This document shows, in pieces, positions 50,701 to 57,931 of a stretch of DNA of 64,000 nucleotides. The stretch is from Hyalangium ruber (GTDB lineage: Bacteria; Myxococcota; Myxococcia; Myxococcales; Myxococcaceae), in assembly GCF_034259325.1 (NCBI RefSeq), contig NZ_JAXIVS010000005.1, forward strand, positions 248,001-312,000, in the 5' to 3' direction. The position numbers and the translations under genes are program-made. The notes beneath the pieces were generated by a model. It was not told the origin of the DNA. It saw nothing but the letters and a program-made list of their open reading frames with translations, and made no database searches. Numbering within the stretch: the stretch's first letter is position 1; every line of letters begins with the position of its first letter.

Positions 50701-51768
50701 CGCCAGCCAGCACGCCACCAGCGTCACCTGCCTGCGCTGCGGCCCCAGGCTGCGCGGCTCGTCCCGCCAGGGCGCCAGGGTCTCCTCGATGCGACGCAGC
50801 CGCTCACGGACCTCGTTCGCCGTCTGCAGTCGGCCCGAGGGCTGCTTGACCAGCATGGCGGCCACGAGCTGCGCCAGCTCCTCGGGAACCTCGGGCCGCA
50901 GCGCGCGCACCGAAGGCACCGGCTCCTCGGACAGCACCCTCTGGCGCAGCTCGGCGATGCTCCCCTCGGGATAAGGCGGCTCTCCGGTGATCAGCTCGTA
51001 CAGCATGACGCCGGCGGCCCAGATATCGGTGCGCTCACCCTGGTCCTCCCCCCGCCACTGCTCCGGCGCCATATAGGTGGGGGTCCCCGCGATCGGAATA
51101 TGCGGCATCGCCGGGAACATGGCGGCGGTGAGGTACGCCAGCCCGAAGTCGAGGATCTTCACCTGGCCCTTCCGGGTGATGAAGACATTGCCGGGCTTGA
51201 GGTCGCGGTGGATGACGTGGTGCTCGTGGGCGTGCGCCAGGCCCGCCGCGATGGCGCCCATCATCTCCACGGCCTTTCGCAGCGAGGGCCGCTCCCGCCT
51301 CACGACCGACGAGAGCGCCTCCCCTTCCAGGCACTCCATCACCAGGAAGGGCACCTTGGGCTCCCAGGGCGCACCGCTCCACTCGGCCACGTCGAAGATT
51401 CGGACGATGTTGTCGTGGTCCAGCTGGGCCACCGCCCGCGCTTCCTGCCGGAGCAGGTTGCTCATGGGTGCCTCGGCGGCCCCCTCGCGCGGAAGCAGGA
51501 ATTTGAGGGCCACCACGCGCTGCAGCTCCTCGTCCCGGGCCCGGAAGACCAGGCCCATGGCACCGCCTCCCAGCTCCTCGAGGATCTCGAAGCGGCGGCC
51601 ATCCAGGCCGCCCATGTGCTCCCCCCGCCCGGGCACGCGCAGCGGGACCGAGACCTGGGCCACCTGCTGCAATAGGGAATCCTCGAGGTCTCCTTCCTCG
51701 AACTCTTCTTCCTCCGCGGGCGTGATCCCTTCCGCTCGCTCGTCTGGATGCTCGTCGCCTTGACGCAT
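47704..51768 (-). CDS. Ser/Thr protein kinase - class III cyclase-like - AAA ATPase fusion protein
   Basis: 1354 residues from the ATG at 51768 (a GTG at 51801 is an alternative). Domain order: acidic N-terminus; protein kinase ~57-330 (GGGAMGLVF loop, Lys89, catalytic HRD with Asp189, DFG 207-209, APE in YMAPEQW); a class III nucleotide-cyclase-like domain ~345-520 (ADLAGLAEHL, CVGDEVLACFGYP); AAA-type ATPase ~545-870 with Walker A GEAGIGKS (580-587) and Walker B-like VFAVVEDLHWAD; then a ~450-residue TPR-rich tail. This order matches the kinase/cyclase fusion regulators described with TOMM-type gene clusters, but no TOMM genes are here. Cyclase activity is uncertain. Confidence 0.85.
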   Translation of the reverse strand: MRQGDEHPDERAEGITPAEEEEFEEGDLEDSLLQQVAQVSVPLRVPGRGEHMGGLDGRRFEILEELGGGAMGLVFRARDEELQRVVALKFLLPREGAAEAPMSNLLRQEARAVAQLDHDNIVRIFDVAEWSGAPWEPKVPFLVMECLEGEALSSVVRRERPSLRKAVEMMGAIAAGLAHAHEHHVIHRDLKPGNVFITRKGQVKILDFGLAYLTAAMFPAMPHIPIAGTPTYMAPEQWRGEDQGERTDIWAAGVMLYELITGEPPYPEGSIAELRQRVLSEEPVPSVRALRPEVPEELAQLVAAMLVKQPSGRLQTANEVRERLRRIEETLAPWRDEPRSLGPQRRQVTLVACWLADLAGLAEHLDAEDFGELEGAFHQSCSELLQQHGGSITTCVGDEVLACFGYPQAREEDAEKAARAALALTTHLGTAIQQKLPYLPRRKLTVKVGLHTDTVVLDNLPPELRGHTSALQGEAPKIVHWLARQAAPDTVCLSHTTWRLVRAAFRTEPLGPHSFQGLAGVAKLELHRLVRETPTYSRFERTHAVEPVTPLVGREAELGQLHEHWEEARGGRGRFVLVRGEAGIGKSRLIQEQHERILPGEALRLRCQCWAQFSTSALHPILELLQHLLRLDPEGSPQENLRKLERRMRVWGLPPEHIHLLATFLSLPVAEESPHLRLTPERLKEKTFEALATLLQRTTEERPVFAVVEDLHWADPSTLDLLGFLLERTEKARLCVLLSARPDFRPSWPRRAWLHEVALERLAPHQTADLVRQSASGKSLPEETIEHLVAKTDGIPLFIEEMTRMVMEKPSTPTTTEASSVPLTLSGLLLARLDMLPRRQKSLAQLCAVVGRGFSHALLATLSARNEMALTQDLSGLFQAGLLHTVEDSSGPRYQFRHALLQDAAYQSLLRRTRREYHGRIAHALSAQFPELAETQPEMLAHHYTEAGEVELAIRYWAKAGERASLRSANVEAISHLNQALRLLRGQPDAAQRTEEELRLLVTLGVPLMQTRSVRSREVEQTYDRVMELLRQVEDALPRLHVPTWGSFAYYFMRAKFHVAQELAELVVAQGDRQHSAELIALGHRMMATNCFNRGDMASALTHVERALEFSDFDLEHHRVLSVKEWINPRVAALAYGSVVQSATGREAQARAYGEEAVRLAEQIGHAHTLAFALTYVALGCQLRNEPECARDWVERCIALSSEHRFRLWLGWSVFIKCWVISERGAPAEALKLLQANLGRWRNAGVRAGMPLFLGMLAELHFKLGQFQQGLAAVTHALGWVDALGEHSYEVELHRIEGELLRALGHEPAATVSFMHALDVADRQGAAGFARRARESLERQFRELGGDRPPVSPA

Positions 51769-51853
51769 GTCTTCGCCCCCCGGTGCTCCCTGCCGAAGCA
51801 CCTCGGCGCAGCGCCTCGATTCACCTTAAGGTCCGTCCCAGAGCCCAGCAACG

Positions 51854-51872
51854 CGCCCTGCCCCCCAGGGCG
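51854..51872 (-). repeat. Small palindrome upstream of the giant kinase gene
   Basis: CGCCCTG (51854-51860) and CAGGGCG (51866-51872) around a C-only loop, within the 282-bp divergent gap between the kinase gene and the response regulator. This gap shows no other motif I can support; it is the longest non-coding stretch in the window. Confidence 0.3.
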
Positions 51873-52050
51873 AGGGAGCGGTCGCGAACACACGAGCGGA
51901 CGGCAGCCTGTCCCTCCCTGGGCAACCCCCGAGTTCAGCGAATGGGACGCTGAAATGCCTTCAATACCCGACGCGGTGGCCCGTCATCACACAGGGGGAC
52001 CCTGGACTCGATCCGGATAGAACCACTTGGAAACAAAGGCAGGCGACACC

Positions 52051-52533
52051 ATGAGCACCATCCTCCTCGTCGACGATGAACAGGAAATGCTGGACCTCTT
52101 CACCGAGGTGCTCGAGCAGATGAATCACCATGTCCTCGGCGCCCGCGACGGCTGTGAGGCGCTCAGCCTGGCGCGAACGGCCGCCCCGGATCTGGTGGTG
52201 ACGGACTGGAACATGCCGCGCATGTCGGGGCTGGAGCTGTGCCACGAGCTGCACGCGGACGAGCAACTGCGAGACATTCCCATCATCCTCCACAGCTCCG
52301 CGGGCAACCCCCACGCTCCGGGAGTTCAGTTCGTGCCCAAGAGCTGTGCCCTCGAAGAGTTCGAGGCTCTGGTGAGCAGGTTGCTGGCCAGCGCGTACTC
52401 GCGACAACCGAGCGCTCCATGCAGCCAGGAGTCCTGCGGCCCACCGGCCGCTCCGAAGCAGAACGCGTACCTGGCGCATGAGTCATTCCAGATGCGCGCG
52501 GAGCACGAGACGGAATATTCCGCGTCTCACTAG
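52051..52533 (+). CDS. Single-domain response regulator
   Basis: 160 residues from the ATG at 52051; a TTG at 52027 is a weaker alternative. One receiver domain (~1-120): acidic pair in STILLVDDEQEML, phospho-acceptor in DLVVTDWNMPRM, Ser in ILHSSAG, and the Lys position in FVPKSCALEEF. The ~40-residue tail is Gln/Pro/Ser-rich and has no DNA-binding domain, so it probably works by protein contact. No kinase is immediately adjacent. It starts a run of plus-strand genes and is 67 bp before the small unknown. Confidence 0.87.
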   Translation: MSTILLVDDEQEMLDLFTEVLEQMNHHVLGARDGCEALSLARTAAPDLVVTDWNMPRMSGLELCHELHADEQLRDIPIILHSSAGNPHAPGVQFVPKSCALEEFEALVSRLLASAYSRQPSAPCSQESCGPPAAPKQNAYLAHESFQMRAEHETEYSASH

Positions 52534-52600
52534 CTCGCGCGGCGCCACCCGGAGGCCTCCTTGACACGACCTGGAGCCGCCATAGCAGCATGGCTCCTCC

Positions 52601-52918
52601 ATGGAAGCTCCTTACACTTGGAACAGATTGATCGCGTGCCTCAGTGCCGTGGGGCTCAAGGATGAGGCCACGGCGTGGGCCTTCGTCCGCGATGAAGGGC
52701 TGGTGCGCGACGCGCCCGGCGATCGCGAGCAGTTCTGCGAGGTCGTCCGCGAGCTGCGCGAGAACGAGATCACAGGCCCATCGCCTTGGGCGCAGATCTC
52801 CCGCGAACTCATGAACCGGGGAATGACGCTGAAGGCGGCCGCGGAGCGTGACCCGAACGCCGAGACCGCCCGGGCCCATCTGGAGCAATGGCGGGCGAGC
52901 GCGAGCCGTCGAAAGTAG
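52601..52918 (+). CDS. Small protein of unknown function
   Basis: 105 residues, ATG start. It is helical and charged (LSAVGLKDEATAWAFVRDEGLV, FCEVVRELRENE, MNRGMTLKAAAERDP) with no signal peptide, membrane segment, cysteine pair or double-Gly leader. I do not recognise it. It lies between the response regulator and the exporter genes on the same strand, with 119 bp to the first adaptor gene. Because it lacks a leader and a core-like C-terminus it is not a good candidate substrate for the C39 transporter. Confidence 0.5.
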   Translation: MEAPYTWNRLIACLSAVGLKDEATAWAFVRDEGLVRDAPGDREQFCEVVRELRENEITGPSPWAQISRELMNRGMTLKAAAERDPNAETARAHLEQWRASASRRK

Positions 52919-53036
52919 GCGACGCGCCCCTCTCCTGCCTGGCAGGCCCCACTCCCGAGCCAAAGGTTCCCGAGGCTTCCGTCACAACCCGATGGAATCC
53001 CCTCCTCCCTGATGGACCTTCCAGGGAGCGCGTCGG

Positions 53037-53948
53037 ATGGAGCGATGGGGATGGAGTCGGGGAGCGATGGCGCTGGTGTTCCTCTGCGCGAGCGGCGTGG
53101 GGACTCTGGCTCACGCATCCGAGAGCTCCCTGGAGGCCACGGCGCCCTTCCTGGGCGTCGTCATCCCGCACGACTCGGTGGACCTGAGCTCGAAGTTCGA
53201 GAGCCGGCTGGAGCGCCTGGAGGTCGATGTCGGGGACACCGTCCGCCAGGGGGAGGTCGTGGCGCGGCTGGACATCCACCCCGTGGTCCAGGAGCTGGCG
53301 GCGGCACGCGCCTCGCTCCAGAGCTCTCGCGCCGAGGAGCAGGCCTCGGGCCTCGCGCTGGCGGAGGCCCGGGAGAAGAAGAGTCGGCACTTCACGCCCC
53401 GCTCGCTGGAGCTCGGTGTCTATTCAAAGGAGGAGCTGGCCACCCTCCGCTACCAGGAGCGGACCGCCCTGGCGCGCCTGGAGGCCTCTCGCGCCCGGAC
53501 CCGGGAGCAGCAGGCCCGCGTCGCGGAGCTGGAGCGGAACGTGAACGAGGCGGCGCTCGTGGCGCCCTTCGACGGCATCGTCGCCACGCGCCCCGTGAGC
53601 CCGGGAGCCCGCGTCGCCGCGGGGCAGCCCATCCTCCGGCTGCTGGGAACGGGCGGCTGGAAGGTCCGCTTCGCGGTGCCCGAGGAGGAGGCCCGCCAGC
53701 TCGAGCCCGGCTCGCCGCTGGAGCTCTCCCTGCAGCAGCGCCAGCAGACGCTGGCGGGACACGTGGAGAGCATCGCCCCCGAGGTGGACGCGGCCGCGCG
53801 CATGGTGTTCGCCATCGCCGCCTTCGACGCGCACCCACCCGAGACGGTCTCCACCGGCATGGTGGTCCACGTCCAGCCGGGTCCCCGGCAGGGCGCGATC
53901 GGCCAGCGCGAATCCAGCGATCCCATACCGACGCGGAGCGGGCGGTAG
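53037..53948 (+). CDS. Periplasmic HlyD/RND-type adaptor protein
   Basis: 303 residues. Signal peptide (MALVFLCASGVGTLAHA, ~11-27). The barrel-sandwich halves LERLEVDVGDTVRQGEVVARLDI (~55-80) and VAPFDGIVATRPVSPGARVAAGQPILRLLG (~170-205) flank a long helical hairpin (VVQELAAARAS ... RVAELERNVNEA). The C-terminal beta-barrel is short. It has the shape of a membrane-fusion adaptor linking an inner-membrane transporter to an outer-membrane channel. First of three plus-strand genes; the second adaptor gene begins 54 bp later. Its partner channel (TolC type) is not in the window. Confidence 0.82.
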   Translation: MERWGWSRGAMALVFLCASGVGTLAHASESSLEATAPFLGVVIPHDSVDLSSKFESRLERLEVDVGDTVRQGEVVARLDIHPVVQELAAARASLQSSRAEEQASGLALAEAREKKSRHFTPRSLELGVYSKEELATLRYQERTALARLEASRARTREQQARVAELERNVNEAALVAPFDGIVATRPVSPGARVAAGQPILRLLGTGGWKVRFAVPEEEARQLEPGSPLELSLQQRQQTLAGHVESIAPEVDAAARMVFAIAAFDAHPPETVSTGMVVHVQPGPRQGAIGQRESSDPIPTRSGR

Positions 53949-54002
53949 CCCTCCGAGACGGGCGGGGGTGTGTCCTCGCGCGCTCGACCAGGAGTTCACG
54001 AC

Positions 54003-54950
54003 ATGGATGCACCTCGCACGAAGATCTTCCGAGAGGAAGCCTTGCGCCACCACGAGGGCGCACAGCAGGACGGAGACGTCCTGCGCATCTCGCCCGCCTG
54101 GACGCGGTGGACCTACTGGACGCTGCTCGCGCTGCTGGTGTCGGCGCTGACGTACTCCCTGGTGGGCACCCTGCCCGAGTACGCCTCCGGCCCCGCGGTG
54201 GTGAAGGTGGAGGGCCAGAGCCACCTGACGGTGGATCTGCCGGGCGTCGTGTCCACCGTGGCGGTGAAGCCCGGCCAGCGGGTGGAGGTGGGCGAGGTGC
54301 TGGTGAGCTTCCGCTCCCAGGAGGAGACGGTCTCCCTGGAGCGCATCCAGCGCGAGTTCGAGCTGCAGCTCATCCGGGTGCTGAGGGATCCCGCGGACGA
54401 GGCCGCCCGGCAGACGTTGACGTCGCTGCGCGCGGAGCGGGAGCTGGCCGAGGCCCGACAACAGGCGCGCACCCTGCGGTCGCCGCACGCGGGCGTGGTG
54501 AGCGGCCTGCGCATCCGCCCGGGCCAGTACGTGACCCCTGGCGAGAATGTCATCTCCATCGTGGGGGATGATGTGAAGGTGTCCCTGGTGGCGCTGCTGC
54601 CGGGCGGCCAGCGGCCTCTGCTGGAGCCGGGCGGCTCGCTGCGGGTGGAGCTGGATGGCTTCCGTCACGAGTACCACACGCTCACCATCGAGTCGGTGGG
54701 GGATCAGATCGTCGGTCCTGCGGAGGTGCGCCGCTTCCTGGGCCCGGAGATCGCGGACGCGGTGCAGCTGGCGGGCCCCATGGTGCTGGTGAAGGCGCGA
54801 GTGCCCTCCTCCACGTTCATGAGCAAGGGCCGGACTTTCAATTACTTCGACGGGATGCTGGCGAAAGCGGACGCGCGGGTGCGCCTGGAGCGCATCCTCG
54901 TGGCGCTGGTACCGGGCCTGAAGGGAGCGCTGGGACATGAGAACCGCTGA
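54003..54950 (+). CDS. HlyD-family membrane fusion protein of a peptide exporter
   Basis: 315 residues from the ATG at 54003 (AGGAG ~9 nt upstream). One N-terminal inner-membrane helix (TYWTLLALLVSALTYSLVGTL, ~36-56), then a lipoyl/barrel-sandwich motif GVVSTVAVKPGQRVEVGEVLVSF and its partner SPHAGVVSGLRIRPGQYVTPGENVISIVG, with a short helical hairpin between. This is the bacteriocin/RiPP-exporter type of MFP that works with C39 ABC transporters. Its stop overlaps the start of the ABC gene by 14 bp, so the two are made together. Confidence 0.85.
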   Translation: MDAPRTKIFREEALRHHEGAQQDGDVLRISPAWTRWTYWTLLALLVSALTYSLVGTLPEYASGPAVVKVEGQSHLTVDLPGVVSTVAVKPGQRVEVGEVLVSFRSQEETVSLERIQREFELQLIRVLRDPADEAARQTLTSLRAERELAEARQQARTLRSPHAGVVSGLRIRPGQYVTPGENVISIVGDDVKVSLVALLPGGQRPLLEPGGSLRVELDGFRHEYHTLTIESVGDQIVGPAEVRRFLGPEIADAVQLAGPMVLVKARVPSSTFMSKGRTFNYFDGMLAKADARVRLERILVALVPGLKGALGHENR

Positions 54951-57159
54951 GACGAAGACTCCGGGGCTGGCGGACCGCTTTCCGGCCCTGCACAACCTCC
55001 AAACGCGGGTGCGGGGACGCGTCCCGCTGGTGCGCCAGCTCTCGGAGCTCGAGTGCGGCGCGGCGTGTGTCGCCATGGTCCTGGGGTTCCACGGCAAGCC
55101 CACGCGCCTCGAGGAGGTGCGGCAGGCGATGGGCGCCGCCCGGGATGGCGTCTCGGCGCTGGACATCCTGCGCACGGCGCGCTCGTTCGGGCTGAGGGGC
55201 CGAGGCGTCTCCATCGATGAAGAGGCCCTGCGGTACCTGCCGATGGGCACCATCCTGCACTGGCAGTTCTCCCACTTCGTGGTCTTCGAGCGGATGAGCC
55301 GGGGCTACGTCTATCTGGCGGATCCGGGCCAGGGGCGGCGGCGCGTGACGCTGGAGCGCTTCAAGCAGGCGTTCACGGGCGTCGCCCTGCTGCTGGAGCC
55401 GGGCGAGCACTTCGAGACGGGCAAGGCCCGGCCCCGGCGCGCCTCGCGGTACGCGCTGCAGGTGCTCCAGCAGTCGCACACGCTCACGCGGGTGCTGGTC
55501 ATGTCGCTGGTGCTCCAGCTCTTCGCGCTGGCCATCCCGGTGTTGACGGGGTTGGTCATCGACCGTGTCGTCCCTCGGGGGGATGTCCACCTGTTGGGCG
55601 TAGTGGCGGCGGGGCTCCTGGCGCTGACGGGCTTCCAGTTGCTGACGACGTTGATCCGCGGGCACTTGCTGCTGGAGCTGCGCACGCGGCTGGACTCCAA
55701 CATGACGTTGAGCTTCGTGGAGCACCTGATGGGGTTGGCCTGGTCCTTCTTCCAGGTGCGCGCGGCGGGAGACTTGCTGGCACGCATGGGCAGCAATGCC
55801 ACGGTGCGAGAGATCCTCTCCTCGGGCGCGCTGTCGGCGCTGTTGGACGGGGCGCTGGTCGTCCTCTACCTGGGGTTGATGTTCGCGGTGAGCCCGATGC
55901 TGGGGCTGTTCGTGCTGGGACTGGGGCTGCTGCAGGTCCTCATCCTGGTGCTGTCGGCGAGGCGGCAGCGCTCCCTGCTCTCCGAGAGCCTGGAGGTGGA
56001 GGCCAAGAGCCAGAGCTACCAGGTGGAGATGCTGACGGGCATCCAGACGCTGAAGGCGTTCGGGGTGGAGCACCAGGCGGTAAACCGCTTCTCGGAGCTG
56101 TTCGTGAACGTGCTGAACGTGAGCCTGCGGCGGGGACGGCTGATGGCGTGGGTGGAGGCGCTCAATGGGAGCCTGCGCATGGTGGCGCCGCTGTTGCTCT
56201 TGAGCTTCGGCGCGCTGCAGGTGATGAGCGGCAAGGTGACGCTGGGGACGATGATGGGACTCAACGCGCTGGCCGGCGCGCTGCTGGTGCCACTGTCCAA
56301 TCTGGTGAGTACGGCCAGCCAGCTGCAGCTGCTGGGCAGCTACATCGAGCGCATCGATGACATCTTCGACACGCCTCCCGAGCGGGATCCGAGCAAGCCC
56401 GGGCAGGTGGCGAAGCTGAAGGGCGGCATCGAGCTGGAGCGGGTCTCCTTCCGGTACGCGCCGACGGCGCCACTGGTGGTGAAGGATGTGTCGGTGCGCA
56501 TCGACCCCGGTCAGTTCGTGGCGATCGTGGGGCGATCGGGCGCGGGCAAGTCGACGCTGGCGAACCTGCTCCTGGGCTTGTACCTGCCCACTTCGGGGCG
56601 GGTGGCCTATGACAGCGCGGATCTGGCGGACCTGGATCTGCAGTCGGTGCGCAGCCAGATGGGCGTGGTGCCCCAGGAGCCGGCGTTCTTCAGCACCACC
56701 CTGCGCGCGAACATCGCGCTGAGGGATCCAACGCTCCCGCTGGAGCCCATTCTGGAGGCGTCCCGGCTGGCGAGGCTGCACGATGACGTGTCGGCCATGC
56801 CCATGGGCTACGACACGCCGCTGGTGGACCGGGGCGCTTCGCTCTCCGGTGGCCAGCGCCAGCGTCTGGCCCTCGCCCGAGCGCTGGTCCACAACCCAGC
56901 GGTGTTGCTGCTGGACGAGGCGACGAGCGCGCTGGACTCCATCACGGAGAACCAGGTGCAGCAGGCGCTGGCCTCGCTGCGCTGCACACGCGTCGTCATC
57001 GCCCACCGCCTGAGCACGGTGGTGGACGCGGACCTCATCCTGGTGATGGATGACGGAAAGCTGGTGGAGTCGGGCCGTCACGAGGAGCTGCTCGCACAGC
57101 GCGGCGTCTACTCGGAGTTGGTCCGGGCGCAGATCGAGAAGACCGGACGCTTGGAGTAG
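54937..57159 (+). CDS. Peptidase C39-containing ABC transporter (bacteriocin/RiPP exporter, SunT/LanT/NHLM type)
   Basis: 740 residues. N-terminal C39 peptidase (~15-150): oxyanion Gln34 and catalytic Cys40 in QLSELECGAAC, His in QFSHFVVFE, Asp in DPGQG; it should cut a leader after Gly-Gly/Gly-Ala-type sites as it exports the peptide. Transmembrane domain ~170-440 (TRVLVMSLVLQLFALAIPVL and following helices). Nucleotide-binding domain ~480-740: Walker A GRSGAGKST (~530), signature LSGGQRQR (~638), Walker B VLLLDEATSALD (~660). It overlaps the MFP gene. The cargo gene is not evident within several kb. Confidence 0.93.
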   Translation: MRTAETKTPGLADRFPALHNLQTRVRGRVPLVRQLSELECGAACVAMVLGFHGKPTRLEEVRQAMGAARDGVSALDILRTARSFGLRGRGVSIDEEALRYLPMGTILHWQFSHFVVFERMSRGYVYLADPGQGRRRVTLERFKQAFTGVALLLEPGEHFETGKARPRRASRYALQVLQQSHTLTRVLVMSLVLQLFALAIPVLTGLVIDRVVPRGDVHLLGVVAAGLLALTGFQLLTTLIRGHLLLELRTRLDSNMTLSFVEHLMGLAWSFFQVRAAGDLLARMGSNATVREILSSGALSALLDGALVVLYLGLMFAVSPMLGLFVLGLGLLQVLILVLSARRQRSLLSESLEVEAKSQSYQVEMLTGIQTLKAFGVEHQAVNRFSELFVNVLNVSLRRGRLMAWVEALNGSLRMVAPLLLLSFGALQVMSGKVTLGTMMGLNALAGALLVPLSNLVSTASQLQLLGSYIERIDDIFDTPPERDPSKPGQVAKLKGGIELERVSFRYAPTAPLVVKDVSVRIDPGQFVAIVGRSGAGKSTLANLLLGLYLPTSGRVAYDSADLADLDLQSVRSQMGVVPQEPAFFSTTLRANIALRDPTLPLEPILEASRLARLHDDVSAMPMGYDTPLVDRGASLSGGQRQRLALARALVHNPAVLLLDEATSALDSITENQVQQALASLRCTRVVIAHRLSTVVDADLILVMDDGKLVESGRHEELLAQRGVYSELVRAQIEKTGRLE

Positions 57160-57166
57160 CCCTCCC

Positions 57167-57883
57167 CTACTTCAGGGGCAGCTCACGGAAGGCGATGTCC
57201 TGCTCGTAACCCAGTCGCCGCATCGTCTCCACGAAGCGCTCGTTGCCAATGATCATCGTCAGGAAACCCTCCAACCGGAAGACGTCCACCTCACGTGGCA
57301 GCGTCGCCGCATCCAGGACGGGCTCCTCCGGGAGCTTCAACCCCTTACGTCCACATTTGGTGCATGGCACTGGACGATCCACGGGCAAGCAGTCCGGGTG
57401 CAATCCGCCATGGGGCATCAACTCCAACTCCAGCAACTCTGGCGGGTCCTGCTTGCGGAATTGGAACTCCGTACGGCAGCCCTTGAGCCCCCGGACACCC
57501 TCGGCCTGTAGACGTTCGAGCACCTCACGTCTCATCAACAGCGTCCATGGGTCTTGAATGAGCACGGGACCAAACTCTCCCCGAGCCGTACCCACCAGTG
57601 GACCCAACAGGGTCCCTGGCCAGAGGGGAACTCCTGGAGGTGCCAACGGACGCACCTGCTCGCGCAGCCGCTCGAACTCCGCATAGTCCTCCTCCAGCCG
57701 AGCCGCATACTTCTTCACGTCTGGCAGATGGGACAGATCCACCGAAGGGTAGGAATCCACGGCCGTAGACCATCTGGCATCACACCGTGGGCAATGAACA
57801 CCTGGCAGGCTCCACTTGCGGGAGGCTCTGTATTCGCCCGAGTAACGAAGCCCCTGGATCTCACGCAGCAGGTAGAACCGCAT
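57167..57883 (-). CDS. SitI6-like double-CXXCG immunity-type protein
   Basis: 238 residues, no signal peptide. Two zinc-ribbon-like pairs, CPRC (Cys31/Cys34) and CTKCG (Cys174/Cys177), frame a ~140-residue domain, matching the Myxococcus double-CXXCG paralogous family that includes SitI6-type immunity proteins for swarming-inhibition toxins. N-terminal RFYLLREIQGLRYSGEY is also typical. Usually such a gene follows a sitA lipoprotein toxin on the same strand; here the upstream same-strand gene is a Ser/Thr kinase (48-bp gap). It may be an orphan immunity gene protecting against toxins of kin, which are passed by outer-membrane exchange in this group. Function is inferred from family. Confidence 0.72.
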   Translation of the reverse strand: MRFYLLREIQGLRYSGEYRASRKWSLPGVHCPRCDARWSTAVDSYPSVDLSHLPDVKKYAARLEEDYAEFERLREQVRPLAPPGVPLWPGTLLGPLVGTARGEFGPVLIQDPWTLLMRREVLERLQAEGVRGLKGCRTEFQFRKQDPPELLELELMPHGGLHPDCLPVDRPVPCTKCGRKGLKLPEEPVLDAATLPREVDVFRLEGFLTMIIGNERFVETMRRLGYEQDIAFRELPLK

Positions 57884-57931
57884 GGCGCCTCAATGGGTAC
57901 GCAAGGGGCCAATGACAGAGCCTGCTCAGTC

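Noticed and set aside
47821-51675. 1284-codon plus-strand frame opposite the giant kinase gene
   Set aside because: Antisense of a clearly motif-bearing gene; no domain is visible in its translation.
52601-52918. Substrate peptide for the C39 exporter
   Set aside because: No double-Gly-type leader, no Cys/Ser/Thr-rich core and no obvious cleavage site in the 105-aa protein.
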